From assembly GCF_003057885.1 (NCBI RefSeq), contig NZ_QAGK01000006.1:124001-188000 (forward strand): a DNA stretch of 64,000 nt. The letters are read 5' to 3'. The position numbers and the translations under genes were made by a program. The stretch is from Oceaniglobus ichthyenteri (GTDB lineage Bacteria; Pseudomonadota; Alphaproteobacteria; Rhodobacterales; Rhodobacteraceae). Below, piece after piece: positions 1-11,000 of this stretch; the first letter of the stretch is position 1; each line of letters starts with the position of its first letter. Below the pieces are notes generated by a model. That model was not told the DNA's origin. It saw only the letters and a list, made by a program, of their open reading frames with translations, and searched no databases.

Positions 1-2
1 GG

Positions 3-332
3 CGCTGGATCATCGTGTTCGGCACATGGGGGCGAACGGGTTATATCGCCGAATTTGGCCTGTTGGCTTTGCCAATCTTTTTGACCGGGTGGCAGATGCG
101 CGGCCAGCGGATCAACGAATTGTCACCCTATGTGGTGCCTTTGGTGCTAATCCTGTCGATCACTTTGGTTGATATGCTGCTTAACGCCACACTTATTCCG
201 CTCACCTGGCTGACCTGTGGCGCGATACTGGGGCATTTGGAACAGGTGCGCGCGGCAAAACCCAAACCGGTGTTGTTTCCCGATGGCCCGGTGATGACCC
301 GCGCCGCCCCCGGCCCGCGCAGCATTTTGTGA
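3..332 (+). CDS. O-antigen ligase-like EPS polymerase, C-terminal fragment
   Basis: The reading frame is open at the left edge, so only the last 109 codons are present. The fragment has two hydrophobic helices (around FGLLALPIFLTGW and VPLVLILSITLVDMLL) and a short cytoplasmic-looking tail ending PGPRSIL. A GTWGRTG loop followed by a membrane segment and a DMLLNATL motif resembles the C-terminus of O-antigen ligase/Wzy-type membrane polymerases of rhodobacterial EPS loci. The flippase, Wzz-like and ExoY-like genes downstream fit that role. The family call is a recognition from a fragment; another polytopic EPS protein is possible. Confidence 0.6.
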   Translation, partial: RWIIVFGTWGRTGYIAEFGLLALPIFLTGWQMRGQRINELSPYVVPLVLILSITLVDMLLNATLIPLTWLTCGAILGHLEQVRAAKPKPVLFPDGPVMTRAAPGPRSIL

Positions 333-600
333 CGTTACGGCGCGTGGCAGCCTAGCGCGCTTGTTATGATAGGCCGCTAAGGGGTATTGTTGCCCCCAAG
401 GAAACAAAACAAACTTGGGTTCATGGCTGGATTGTCCCGCGCACTCCATAAAATTGCCCCTTTCCGTTCTTATCCAAGGAAGAACCGAGCGTGGGCAAAG
501 TCTGTCCAAATCAAACGCAGACAATGATTTACAAAGGGTTTGCATCCACAACTGCAAACCATGACCGACAAGATCAGGCATTCCGACAAGAGGGCCAGGC
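333..600. promoter_or_regulatory. Leader region upstream of the PKS operon
   Basis: This 268-bp stretch has no credible gene. It holds two competing small hairpins, GGGG/CCCC (381-384 with 393-396) and CCCAAG/CTTGGG (395-400 with 414-419), which may end transcription of the upstream gene although no clear T-run follows. It also holds an 8-bp inverted repeat at 537-560. A ribosome binding site GAGGG lies 6 nt before the PKS ATG at 601. I could not assign a confident -35/-10 pair. Confidence 0.5.
537..560. repeat. Perfect 8-bp inverted repeat, possible operator
   Basis: GGTTTGCA and TGCAAACC are separated by 8 nt and end 40 bp before the PKS start codon. The symmetry and spacing suit a dimeric regulator site or an mRNA hairpin in the leader. 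No regulator gene lies within the operon. Confidence 0.5.
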
Positions 601-3600
601 ATGAACGACAAAACGAACCCCAAAGGCGAAGATATCGCCATCGTCGGCATGGCCCTGACCGTGCCGGGGGCCGATACGCCCGGGCAGTTTTGGCAAAACC
701 TGCGCACCGGCACCGAATCAATTCGCCGCCTCAACGAAGAAGAACTGTTGGCCAACGGCGAATCCGAGTCCATGATGCGCCGAAAGAACTACGTGCCTGC
801 CGCCGCTGTTCTTGACGGATTCGACATGTTTGATGCCGATTTTTTCGGGTTCTCCCCGAAAGAGGCGGCAATCCTTGATCCACAGCACCGCAAGTTTCTG
901 GAAACCGCGTGGCAGGCAATGGAAGACGCCGGTCACACGCCCGCATCTCTGGGCGGTCAGGTTGGGGTTTATGCCGGGTGCGGCATGGGCAGCTATTTTT
1001 ACTTCAACATCTGCTCAAATCCCGATCTGGTCGAAGATACCGGCATGTTCCTGCTGCGCCACACCGGCAATGACAAGGATTTCCTGTCGACCCGTGTGTC
1101 CCATGTGTTTGATCTGAAAGGCCCGTCGATCAACCTGCAAACCGCCTGTTCCACGTCATTGGTCGCGGTGCATTACGCTTGCAAGGCGCTGAACGATGGT
1201 GAATGTGATATGGCCCTGGCTGGGGGTGTTACCATCGAATTGCCCCAGGGGCGCGGGTATGAGTTTAAGGAAAACGAAATCCTGTCGCCCGATGGCCATT
1301 GCCATGCCTTCGATCACCGCGCCGAAGGCACCGTGTTTGGTTCGGGGTCCGGCACGGTTGCGTTGCGCCGCCTGTCCGATGCCATTGCCGATGGCGATCA
1401 TATTTATGCCGTGATCAAAGGCAGCGCGATCAACAACGACGGCGCGGCCAAGGCCGGATATCTGGCCCCCTCGGTCGATGGCCAGGCCGCCGCCATCGTC
1501 AAGGCGCTGGCCGCCGCCGATGTGCCCGCCGAAACCATCGACTATGTCGAATGTCACGGCACCGGCACCTATCTCGGTGACCCGATCGAAGTAACCGCCC
1601 TGACCGAGGCGTATCGCACCCAGACCGACGCCACCGGGTTCGCCCATATCGGCAGTGTGAAAACAAACATCGGCCACCTCGATACCGCGGCCGGTGTTGC
1701 CGGTTTGATCAAGGCCACGCTTGGGCTGTATCACGGTGAAATTCCGCCGTCCCTGGGGTATGAAAAACCCAACCCGGCGATTGATTTCGACACCTCGCCC
1801 TTTCAGGTCGCCGACCGCCTGATCCCGTGGCACAGCCACAAAGGCCCGCGTCGCGCCGCCATCAACGCGCTTGGCGTTGGTGGCACCAATGCCCATGCGA
1901 TCATCGAACAGGCCCCGGCGCGCGCCACATCAGAAGAATCCGATTTCCCATTTCAAATCATCACGCTATCAGCAAAATCTAAAGCATCACTTGAAGCGCA
2001 ATCCGCCAATCTTGCCGCCCACCTCACAAACAACCCCGATCAGGCTTTGGCCGATATTGCCTTTACCCTGAAAGCCGGGCGGCACGGGTTTGAAAAACGC
2101 CGCACGCTGGTGGCCGAAACCCACGCCGACGCGATCGCGCTTTTGCAATCGAATGATCCGCGCCGTGTGTTCACCCATGACAAAATCGCCGACGCGCCCG
2201 ATATCGTGTTCATGTTTCCCGGCGGGGGCGCGCAATACCCCGATATGGCGCGCGATCTTTATGAAACCGAACCGGTCTTTGCCGAATGGATGGACCGGGG
2301 GTTAGACCACCTGCAACCCCAGCTTGATTATGACATTCGCGCGCTGTGGCTTCCTGAGCCGGCAGATCGTGATGCGGCTGCAAAGGCGCTGCAAAAACCA
2401 TCGGTACAATTGCCGCTGATCATGATTGTCGAATACGCCCTTGCGCAACTCTGGTTGTCTTGGGGGGTAAAACCCCGCGCTTTGATTGGCCATTCGATGG
2501 GCGAAAACACCGCGGCCTGCCTCGCCGGTGTGCTTGATTTTGAAGAGTGTATCGACCTTGTTTTGCTGCGCGGCCGCCTGTTTGATACGGTTGCACCGGG
2601 CGGTATGCTGTCTGTCTCTCTGCCGTTGGCTGAACTTGAACCGCTGCTTGGCCCCGAAATTGACATCGCCAGCGTCAATGCGCCATCGCTCACGGCAGTG
2701 TCCGGCCCACAGACCGCGCTTGATGAATTACAGGCGGACCTGAGCGCGCAAGACGTTGAATGGCAACGCATCCCGATTGACATTGCCGCCCACTCCAGAA
2801 TGCTTGATCCGATCCTGGCAGAGTACCGCGCGTTCCTGACAAAGCTTGATTTGTCGCCACCTGCAATCCCGGTAATCTCAAACCGGACCGGCACGCCACT
2901 CACACGCGAACAGGCCACCGATCCAGAGTATTGGGTGAGTCAACTGCGCAACACAGTGCAGTTTAGCGCCGGAATGGCGCATTTTGCGCAAAACCCGCGC
3001 AACGTGTACCTTGAGGTGGGTCCGGGCAAGGCCCTGTCATCTCTTGCGCAAATGGCCCAAGGCGTGTCGCCCAATCAGGTGTTGTCCTCTCTGCGCCACC
3101 CCGATCAGGATATGGCCGACGATGCCTATTTCTTTCAAACCATCGGCCGCCTCTGGGCTGTGGGGGTTGAGGCAGATTGGCACCAGATCTGGGGCGGGGC
3201 CCGGCGCAATCGCGTTTCCCTGCCGACATATCCGTTCCAACGCACGCGGTATTTCATCGAACCGGGAAAAACCGTTGCAATGGAAGATGTTGCGCTGCCT
3301 TCACGCCATGATGACCTGTCGGATTGGGGATATCGCGAAAGCTGGCGCCACACGCTCAGCGCACTTGATGTAGATATTGAAGAAGCGATCACAACCCCTT
3401 GTAATTGGATCATATTCGCTGACGAAACAGGGGTTTCCAATGCCATTTCCGCGCGATTAACCGATGCTGGCCATACCGTGATCACCATTACGTCGGGCGA
3501 TACTTTTGCCCGTCTGTCTGACACAACATATAGTATCGCACCCGAACAGGGCCGCGATGGATATGACAATTTGCTGCAAGATTTGCAAGAACGGGACATA

Positions 3601-6600
3601 TTGCCAACCCGCATTGCGCATTTCTGGCTGCTGACAAACAAGGAAACCTGCCGCCCGGGCAGCAGCTTTTTCGATAGAAACCAAGAGCATGGTTTCTATT
3701 CCCTGCTGTATTTGGCCCAAGCTCTGGCAGATGCTGAAATCGAAGATGCACACATTACCTGCATAACCAACGGCGCCATTCAAACCACAACCGAACCTTT
3801 GCCATATCCGGAAAAATCAATGGTGTCCGGCCCGTTGGGCGTCATCCCGCGGGAATTGCCGGGTCTGACCACGGCGCATATCGACATTGAACTGCCGCGT
3901 CGCCCCAAGACGCAAGATATTGAAACAATTTCACAAAACCTGCTCGAAGATCTGCTTGCCGAACCTGAAAACACAACGGCTGCGTGGCGCGACAACAAAC
4001 GTTTCGCGCCCTCAATCCGCCCTGTCAAACTTCCGCAACCTGACTCCGAGGCGTTTCGCGATGGCGGTACATATCTGATCACTGGCGGGTTTGGCGGCAT
4101 CGGCTTGACCGTCGCCGCCGACCTGATCAAACGTCATCAGGCCAATATCGTACTGTTGTCGCGCACCCCGTTGCCCACGTCTGACGCGTGGGATAAACAT
4201 CTGCGCACCCATGCGCCGCAGGATAAGGTATCTTGTGCAATCAATGCCTTGCGCGACCTTGAGGCCATAGGCGGCAACGTCATGGTGTGTACGGCCGATG
4301 TTTGCGATGTCGATCAGATGCGCACAGCGGCCCGGGAGGCAACCGCACGTTTTGGCGCCATATCGGGCGTGATCCATGCCGCCGGTGTTGTCGATGATGG
4401 CCCCCTTCTGACAAAAACACAACTTGAGGCCGAGTCTGTTTTTGCACCCAAGGTCAATGGCTTGCGGGTCATTGATGATGTATTTCCCGATGGAACGCTG
4501 GACCTTCTGGTGCTGTTTTCGTCGTCTTCCACGTCGATCCGCGCGGCGGGTCAGGTGGATTATGTGGCGGCAAACGCGTATCTCAATGCCTTTGCACAAT
4601 CACGCAAACATGCAAAAACAAAAGTGATTTCCGTGAATTGGGGCGTCTGGGCCGATGTCGGCATGGCCGCAAACGCCACCGCATCAGAACTGGCTGCGCC
4701 CGAGATCCCTACGGACCAGCCGTTATTGCAACGGGCCACATTTGATGCCGATGGCAACCGCGTGTTTCTGACCAATCTGACCACCGATCAGTGGGTTCTG
4801 AACGACCACCGCACACAGGCGGGTGATGCGATATTGCCCGGCACCGGATACATTGAAATCGCGGCGCAAGCCCTTGCAGCGCAAGAACAATCCGGACCGT
4901 TTGAATTGGCGGATCTGACGTTTTTCACCGCGCTGGATGTGGGCGGATCTGACCGCGAAATGCGTGTGCGCCTTAGCCCCGGTGACGACGGCACATTGTT
5001 TGAGGTGCGCAGCGCTGTCACGCTGGAGGATCGCACCGGCCACCAGCTGAACGCGCAGGGCACGCTGTTGCCCCTTGATGATACGCCCGGCCAACTGGAT
5101 CTCGACAGTATTCGCACCAGAATGAGCGATCAGCGCGCCAGTGATGGGCGGCTCCGCTCTCCGCAAGAAACCCAGCTGAAATTCGGGCCGCGCTGGCATG
5201 TTTTGCGCTCCATGGCGCTTGGCGATGGCGAAGGCATGGCGCGGCTTGCCCTGGCACCCGAATTTCAAGGCGATCTTGAACATTTCACGCTTCATCCGGG
5301 TCTGATGGATTTGGCGACAGGGTGGGCAATTGAACTGGTCCCCGGCTATAGCGCGCAACATTTATGGGTGCCGCTGTCTTATGGTGCGATCCGGGTTTAT
5401 CATCCGCTGACACCCGAAATCGTCAGTTGGATGCGCCTGACGCCCGGCGTGGATCAGATCGATGGCTTTGCCAGTTTCGATATAACCCTTACCGATACCG
5501 ATGGTAACATCCTGATCGAAGTCTATGATTTTGCGATGAAAAGACTGGCCACCGCCACGTCTTTTGGCAAGGCTACCGTTCGCGCGTCCGAGGTTGAATT
5601 TTCCGAAACCGGGCCACGCCCCCAATCTGGCGCCGAAGAACGCTTGGCCGAAACCGTTGCATTGGGCATTCGCCCCGCCGACGGCCCCGAAGCCCTGCGC
5701 AGGGCCCTTGGATTGGCCACGGCACAGGATCTGGCGCAGATCACCGTTTCATCGATCGACTTGAACGCATTGATAAAACAGGCCGCCGAACCCAACCGTG
5801 ACACGGTTACCAGCGGTCAGACATTTGAGCGCCCGCAGATCGACAGTGATTTCATCGCGCCGCGCAACGAAATCGAACAAACCCTGGCCCAGATGTGGCA
5901 AACCCTGTTGGGCATCGGTCAGGTCGGCGTCGAAGACAGTTTTTTCGATCTTGGCGGTCATTCGTTGATTGCCGTGCGCCTGTTTGCCCAGATCAACAAG
6001 GCCTACGGCGTGCAATTCCCGATTTCGGTGCTGTTTGAGGCCCCCACAATCGCCGCCTGCGCCGAAATGATCGCGGCGCGGGTCGGGCATGTGACCGGGG
6101 CCAGCGCCGACGCCAACAGCCCCGCACCCAAGGCTGAGAAATTTGAACACCTCGTTGCGCTTCATCAGGGCGCGGGTGGACAGAAAACGCCGATGTTTAT
6201 CGTGGCCGGCATGTTTGGCAATGTGATGAACCTGCGCCATCTGGGCCTGTCTCTGGGGCAGGACCGTCCGGTTTACGGGTTGCAGGCGCGCGGTCTGATC
6301 GGCGATGCCGAACCGCACCACACGATTGGCGACGCAGCCCAAGCTTATATCGCTGAAATCCAGCAAGTGCAGCCCCAAGGCCCGTATCTTTTGGGCGGGT
6401 TTTCCGGCGGCGGCATCACCGCCTATGACATGGCCGGGCGTTTACAACAGATGGGCGAAGACGTGTCTGTTCTGGCTCTGCTTGATACACCGCTGCCGGT
6501 GCGCCCCGCCTTGAGCAAGCGGGATAAGGCGCTGATCAAAGCCGATGAAATCCGACGCAAGGGCTGGCGGTATGTCGGTGAATGGGCAAAAAACCGCATC

Positions 6601-6996
6601 GCGTGGGAAATTGAAAAGCGCCGCGCGCCCGACACGCCCGGCAACAGCACCGCCTTTGACAATGCAAAGATTGAGGCGGCGTTTCGCGGCGCGGTCGAAC
6701 GCTATGACATGCAGCGCTGGAATGGGCCACTTACCCTGTTCCGCCCACCGCTTGACCGGCATTGGCAGGTTTCGAATGGCAACTGGGTCAGTGCCGCGCG
6801 CGAATATGTGTTTGAGGACAATCAACTCACCCAATTTGCCCCCAATATTCAGGTGATCGAGGTGCCGGGCGACCATGACAGCATGGTATTGGTGCCCAAT
6901 GTCAACGTTTTGACGGCGCGCCTGAAACAGGTGATCCGCACCGCCGAGCGGCGCAATCGCACCCCGCGCACCCACCGATTAGAGGCGGCAGAATAA
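601..6996 (+). CDS. Type I polyketide synthase, KS-AT-KR-DH-ACP-TE
   Basis: A single-module PKS of 2131 aa. The ketosynthase (about 10-430) has Cys183 in TACSTS, His319 in CHGTG and His359 in NIGH, so it looks active. The acyltransferase (about 536-850) has Ser632 in GHSMGE; the specificity region reads AAHSRM, so malonyl is likely but not certain. The ketoreductase (about 1150-1370) has the TGGFGGIG nucleotide-binding loop, Ser1308 and Tyr1321, and a VDD motif suggesting B-type stereochemistry. The dehydratase (about 1385-1660) has His1403 and Asp1570. The ACP carries Ser1788 in LGGHS, and the thioesterase has Ser1935 (GFSGG) and His2092. KR before DH is not the usual KS-AT-DH-KR order. The next gene starts 3 nt after the stop. 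No loading domain is present, so the starter probably comes from another carrier protein. Confidence 0.93.
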   Translation: MNDKTNPKGEDIAIVGMALTVPGADTPGQFWQNLRTGTESIRRLNEEELLANGESESMMRRKNYVPAAAVLDGFDMFDADFFGFSPKEAAILDPQHRKFLETAWQAMEDAGHTPASLGGQVGVYAGCGMGSYFYFNICSNPDLVEDTGMFLLRHTGNDKDFLSTRVSHVFDLKGPSINLQTACSTSLVAVHYACKALNDGECDMALAGGVTIELPQGRGYEFKENEILSPDGHCHAFDHRAEGTVFGSGSGTVALRRLSDAIADGDHIYAVIKGSAINNDGAAKAGYLAPSVDGQAAAIVKALAAADVPAETIDYVECHGTGTYLGDPIEVTALTEAYRTQTDATGFAHIGSVKTNIGHLDTAAGVAGLIKATLGLYHGEIPPSLGYEKPNPAIDFDTSPFQVADRLIPWHSHKGPRRAAINALGVGGTNAHAIIEQAPARATSEESDFPFQIITLSAKSKASLEAQSANLAAHLTNNPDQALADIAFTLKAGRHGFEKRRTLVAETHADAIALLQSNDPRRVFTHDKIADAPDIVFMFPGGGAQYPDMARDLYETEPVFAEWMDRGLDHLQPQLDYDIRALWLPEPADRDAAAKALQKPSVQLPLIMIVEYALAQLWLSWGVKPRALIGHSMGENTAACLAGVLDFEECIDLVLLRGRLFDTVAPGGMLSVSLPLAELEPLLGPEIDIASVNAPSLTAVSGPQTALDELQADLSAQDVEWQRIPIDIAAHSRMLDPILAEYRAFLTKLDLSPPAIPVISNRTGTPLTREQATDPEYWVSQLRNTVQFSAGMAHFAQNPRNVYLEVGPGKALSSLAQMAQGVSPNQVLSSLRHPDQDMADDAYFFQTIGRLWAVGVEADWHQIWGGARRNRVSLPTYPFQRTRYFIEPGKTVAMEDVALPSRHDDLSDWGYRESWRHTLSALDVDIEEAITTPCNWIIFADETGVSNAISARLTDAGHTVITITSGDTFARLSDTTYSIAPEQGRDGYDNLLQDLQERDILPTRIAHFWLLTNKETCRPGSSFFDRNQEHGFYSLLYLAQALADAEIEDAHITCITNGAIQTTTEPLPYPEKSMVSGPLGVIPRELPGLTTAHIDIELPRRPKTQDIETISQNLLEDLLAEPENTTAAWRDNKRFAPSIRPVKLPQPDSEAFRDGGTYLITGGFGGIGLTVAADLIKRHQANIVLLSRTPLPTSDAWDKHLRTHAPQDKVSCAINALRDLEAIGGNVMVCTADVCDVDQMRTAAREATARFGAISGVIHAAGVVDDGPLLTKTQLEAESVFAPKVNGLRVIDDVFPDGTLDLLVLFSSSSTSIRAAGQVDYVAANAYLNAFAQSRKHAKTKVISVNWGVWADVGMAANATASELAAPEIPTDQPLLQRATFDADGNRVFLTNLTTDQWVLNDHRTQAGDAILPGTGYIEIAAQALAAQEQSGPFELADLTFFTALDVGGSDREMRVRLSPGDDGTLFEVRSAVTLEDRTGHQLNAQGTLLPLDDTPGQLDLDSIRTRMSDQRASDGRLRSPQETQLKFGPRWHVLRSMALGDGEGMARLALAPEFQGDLEHFTLHPGLMDLATGWAIELVPGYSAQHLWVPLSYGAIRVYHPLTPEIVSWMRLTPGVDQIDGFASFDITLTDTDGNILIEVYDFAMKRLATATSFGKATVRASEVEFSETGPRPQSGAEERLAETVALGIRPADGPEALRRALGLATAQDLAQITVSSIDLNALIKQAAEPNRDTVTSGQTFERPQIDSDFIAPRNEIEQTLAQMWQTLLGIGQVGVEDSFFDLGGHSLIAVRLFAQINKAYGVQFPISVLFEAPTIAACAEMIAARVGHVTGASADANSPAPKAEKFEHLVALHQGAGGQKTPMFIVAGMFGNVMNLRHLGLSLGQDRPVYGLQARGLIGDAEPHHTIGDAAQAYIAEIQQVQPQGPYLLGGFSGGGITAYDMAGRLQQMGEDVSVLALLDTPLPVRPALSKRDKALIKADEIRRKGWRYVGEWAKNRIAWEIEKRRAPDTPGNSTAFDNAKIEAAFRGAVERYDMQRWNGPLTLFRPPLDRHWQVSNGNWVSAAREYVFEDNQLTQFAPNIQVIEVPGDHDSMVLVPNVNVLTARLKQVIRTAERRNRTPRTHRLEAAE

Positions 6997-6999
6997 CCC

Positions 7000-8001
7000 A
7001 TGGCGACGCTTCTCACTATATTGTTGAATTACAAAACCGCGCCGATGACCCTGCGCGCGGCCAAGGCCGCATTGGCGGATATGACGGGGATCGAAGGCGA
7101 GCTGATCATCGTCGACAACGACTCAGGCGATGGCAGTTTCGAACTGCTGCGCGATGCGGCCGAGACCCGCGGATGGACCGCCAATAACCGCGTGCGCGTC
7201 ATTCAGGCCGGGCAAAACGGCGGGTTTGGCGCGGGCAATAACGTGGGTTTGCGCGCAGGTTTTTCGGACGGCAGCGCGCCGGATTTCTACTATATCCTCA
7301 ACTCTGACGCCTTCCCCGATCCCGGTTGTATTCCCGCCCTGATCGAATTTCTGCAAGCCACGCCAAAGGCCGGATTTGCAGGCAGCCATGTGCGCGGCGA
7401 AGACGGCGTGCCCCATTGCACGGCGTTTCGATTTCCATCCATCCTTGGCGAATTCGAAGGCGCAGTGCGCACCGGCATATTTTCCCGCCTGCTCAAAAAC
7501 TCCATCGTGGCCTTGCCCATTCCCGACACCGCCACCCAGGTTGATTGGGTCGCCGGGGCCAGTTTGATGATCCGGCGCAAGGCGTTGGAGGATATCGGCC
7601 TGTTTGATGAAACCTTTTTCCTGTATTTTGAAGAAACCGATCTGGCGCGCCGCGCCGCCAAGGCCGATTGGCAAACCTGGTATGTGCCGCACAGCCGGGT
7701 GGTGCATATCGGATCGGTCAGCACGGGCATGAAAACCTGGGCTCGGATGCCGGAATACTGGTTTCAATCGCGCCGCCATTATTTTCGCAAAAATCACGGG
7801 CGCACCTATGCCGCTTTGGCCACACTTTCCCTGATCAAGGGCGCGGCGCTGTGGCGGCTGCGCTGTGCGCTGACCGGGCGAAAAACCCAAGACCCAAAGG
7901 GGTTTTTACGCGATCTCATCACCTTTTCCCTTGGCCTGCCTTTGGGCAGGCCTTCCACATCGGCCAAACCGATGACCGCCCTGAGCGAGGATTCGAAATG
8001 A
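7000..8001 (+). CDS. Family 2 glycosyltransferase (rhamnosyltransferase-like)
   Basis: The 333-aa protein has a GT-A fold layout: VDNDSGDGS at 38-46, the metal/nucleotide-sugar motif NSDA at 101-104, WVAGA at 183-187 and the acceptor/catalytic FEETD at 210-214. These match WbbL-like GT2 enzymes that transfer rhamnose or a related sugar from a nucleotide donor at the cytoplasmic membrane face. It starts 3 nt after the PKS stop and its stop overlaps the NRPS start (ATGA), so it is translationally tied to both. Donor and acceptor sugars cannot be read from sequence. Confidence 0.88.
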   Translation: MATLLTILLNYKTAPMTLRAAKAALADMTGIEGELIIVDNDSGDGSFELLRDAAETRGWTANNRVRVIQAGQNGGFGAGNNVGLRAGFSDGSAPDFYYILNSDAFPDPGCIPALIEFLQATPKAGFAGSHVRGEDGVPHCTAFRFPSILGEFEGAVRTGIFSRLLKNSIVALPIPDTATQVDWVAGASLMIRRKALEDIGLFDETFFLYFEETDLARRAAKADWQTWYVPHSRVVHIGSVSTGMKTWARMPEYWFQSRRHYFRKNHGRTYAALATLSLIKGAALWRLRCALTGRKTQDPKGFLRDLITFSLGLPLGRPSTSAKPMTALSEDSK

Positions 8002-11000
8002 CTCAGTTTTCATCTGTTCTTATCGGCAATGAATCACTTTTGATCGGCTGCGGCGACATGCTGCTTGAGCGCGGCCATCGCATTTCTGCCGTTGTATCGC
8101 GCGACCCCGATATCGCTGCCTGGGCCAATAAAAAAGGTCTGCCGTTGGCGGCGCGCGCCGTTGATCTGCCCGATGTGGCGTTTGATTGGCTGCTGTCCAT
8201 CGCCAACCTGTCGGTCATTCCCGACGCGGTAATTGCCCGCGCGGCAAAGGGCGCGGTAAATTTTCACGATGGCCCCCTGCCCGCCATGGCCGGGCTGAAC
8301 ACGCCCGCCTGGGCACGGATGCTGGGCCATGACAGCCACGGCATCACCTGGCATGTGATCGAGGGTGGAATTGACGAAGGCGATATTCTGGAACAACGCC
8401 TGTTTGACATAACGCCCGAAGATACCGCGTTTTCGCTCAACTCCAAATGTTACGCGGCGGCGATGGACAGCTTTCCCGCCGTGATGATGCAGCTTGAAAC
8501 CGGGCTGACCCGGATAGCGCAGGATTTAAGCAAGCGGCGCTATTTCGCCCGTGATGAGCGGCCCGCAAATGCCGGGGCGATTGATTTTACCCAACCCACC
8601 GACCGGGTGATTGCCTTGGTGCGTGGGTTGGATTTCAACGGCTATAAAAACCCGCTCAGCCGGGCAAAAATCGCCCATGGCGACATGCCGCTGTTGGTGG
8701 GCACAGTTGACCCCGCCGAGGGCGACGCCACCCCCGGCACCGTTCTTGCCAGCGGGCGCGACCATGCCACGATTGCCACCCTTGATGGCGCGGTAAAACT
8801 GTCGGGCCTGACCAATCCTTTGGGCCAAGCCGTTGATGTGGCAAAACTTTTGCCAGTCGGCAGCGTGCTGTGCCAACCCGATATTTCCAGGCAGGCTGAA
8901 TTGATCAAGGGCGAACCCCACTGGCGCGCCCGCCTGAAAACCGCCAACCCCCTGCCCCTGCCGTTGGCGGGAAAGCTTGCCAAAACCCAGGATTGGCAGT
9001 CGCGCGCCCTGTCCTTGCCCATATCCGACCGGGCCACGTTAATCGCCACCCTCGCGCAATGGGCGCGCCTGTCCAGCGGTGAGGTCTCGGGCGATGTCGG
9101 CTATACCAGCGCCGCCTTGGCACAGATGGTTAACGACGCGCCGGGCCTGGTGGCCACCACCGCGTTCTTGCATGTTGAACAGGGCAGCGTGGCCGAAACC
9201 GCGCAACACATCGCGCGACAGCTTGATAAAATCGCCAAACACCCCGGTTTCCTGCGCGACCTGTTTACCCGCGATCCCGACATCACCCTTGCCCGGCCCG
9301 GTATGGCGATTTCCGAATCCGGCACGGTGTTTGGCACCGCGATCACCGTCACGCTTGAGCCATTAACACTGCATTACGATGCGAACCGGCAGTCTGACGC
9401 GGCGGTTGATCTGTTGCTGGAACGGCTGACCCATATCGCCCAAAGCGGCGATATTTCATTGCCCGAACCCGAACAGACCCGCCTGATCACGACGCTGAAC
9501 ACCACCGAAACCGATCATGACCGCGCCCTGACCATTCACGCCGCGTTTGAGGCGCAGGTGGCCAAATCCCCCGACGCAACCGCGCTGGTGTTTGAGGGCG
9601 AGGCCCTGACCTATGGCGCGCTGAACGCGGCGGCCAACCGGATGGCCCATGCCCTACGCGGTTTGGGGGTTGGGCCGGGGGCCAATGTGGGCCTGTGCGT
9701 GGCCCGTTCGCCCGATTTGCTGATTGGCACCTTGGGGATATTAAAGGCGGGCGGGGCCTATGTTCCGCTGGATCCGGCCTATCCTGCCGATCGGATCGCC
9801 CTTTATGTCAGTGACAGTCAGGCCAGCGTGATCGTGGCCCAGCCCGATTTGGTGGCCGATCTGCCCGAAACCAGCGCGCAAATTCTGCCCACCGATGATC
9901 CGCGCATTGCCGGGGGCGATGAAACCAACCCAACCGGCGGTGCGACGCCCGAAGATCTGGCCTATCTCATTTACACCTCTGGCTCGACCGGCCGCCCCAA
10001 AGGCGTGATGATCGAACACCGCAACGTCGCCAATTTCTTTACCGGCATGGACCAAAAGATCGACCATGATGAAAATGCGGTCTGGCTGGCGGTTACCTCG
10101 CTGTCGTTCGATATTTCGGTGCTTGAGCTGTTTTGGACCCTGTCACGGGGGTTCAAGGTGGTGCTGTCATCCGATGAAAACCGCGCATTGATTGCCGGCG
10201 ACACACCGGCGCAATCGGACCGGCACATTGATTTCAACCTGTTTTATTGGGGCAATGACGATGGCGTTGGCCCGAAAAAATATCACCTGTTGCTTGAGGG
10301 TGCGAAATTTGCCGATGCCCATGGGTTTAACGCGGTCTGGACGCCCGAGCGGCACTTTCACGCCTTTGGCGGGCCGTACCCGAACCCATCGGTGACCGGC
10401 GCGGCGGTGGCGGCGGTGACCAAAAATCTGGCCGTGCGCGCCGGGTCTTGCGTGGCCCCCCTGCACCATCCGGCACGGATTGCCGAAGAATGGGCGGTGA
10501 TCGACAACCTGACCAACGGGCGCGCGGGCCTTGGCCTGGCCAGCGGGTGGCAGCCCGATGATTTTGTGCTGCGCCCCGAAAATTCGCCCCCCGATAACAA
10601 GGCGGCGATGTATGACGCCTTTCACACCCTGAAACGGCTGTGGCGCGGCGAGGCGGTGGAATTTCCCAAACGTGATGGCACGATGCACGCGGTCATCACC
10701 CAACCCCGCCCCGTTTCGCCCGATCTGCCCCTGTGGATCACCACCGCCGGAAACCCCGATACCTGGCGCGAAGCGGGTGAGATTGGCGCCAACGTGCTGA
10801 CCCATCTGCTGGGCCAAAGCATTGATGAGGTTGGTGAAAAGATCAAAATCTATCACGATGCGTTGCGCCGCGCCGGGTTTGATCCGGCCACGCGAACGGT
10901 CACGCTGATGTTGCACACTTATCTGTCGGACAGCCGCGAACATGCGATGGAAACCGCCCGCGGCCCGATGAAGGATTACCTGCGCAGCGCGGCGGGCTTG

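Noticed and set aside
7668-7997. In-frame upstream extension of the NRPS-like protein by 110 residues
   Set aside because: It would lie inside the GT2 gene in another frame and shows no domain; the ATGA overlap at 7998 is the natural start.
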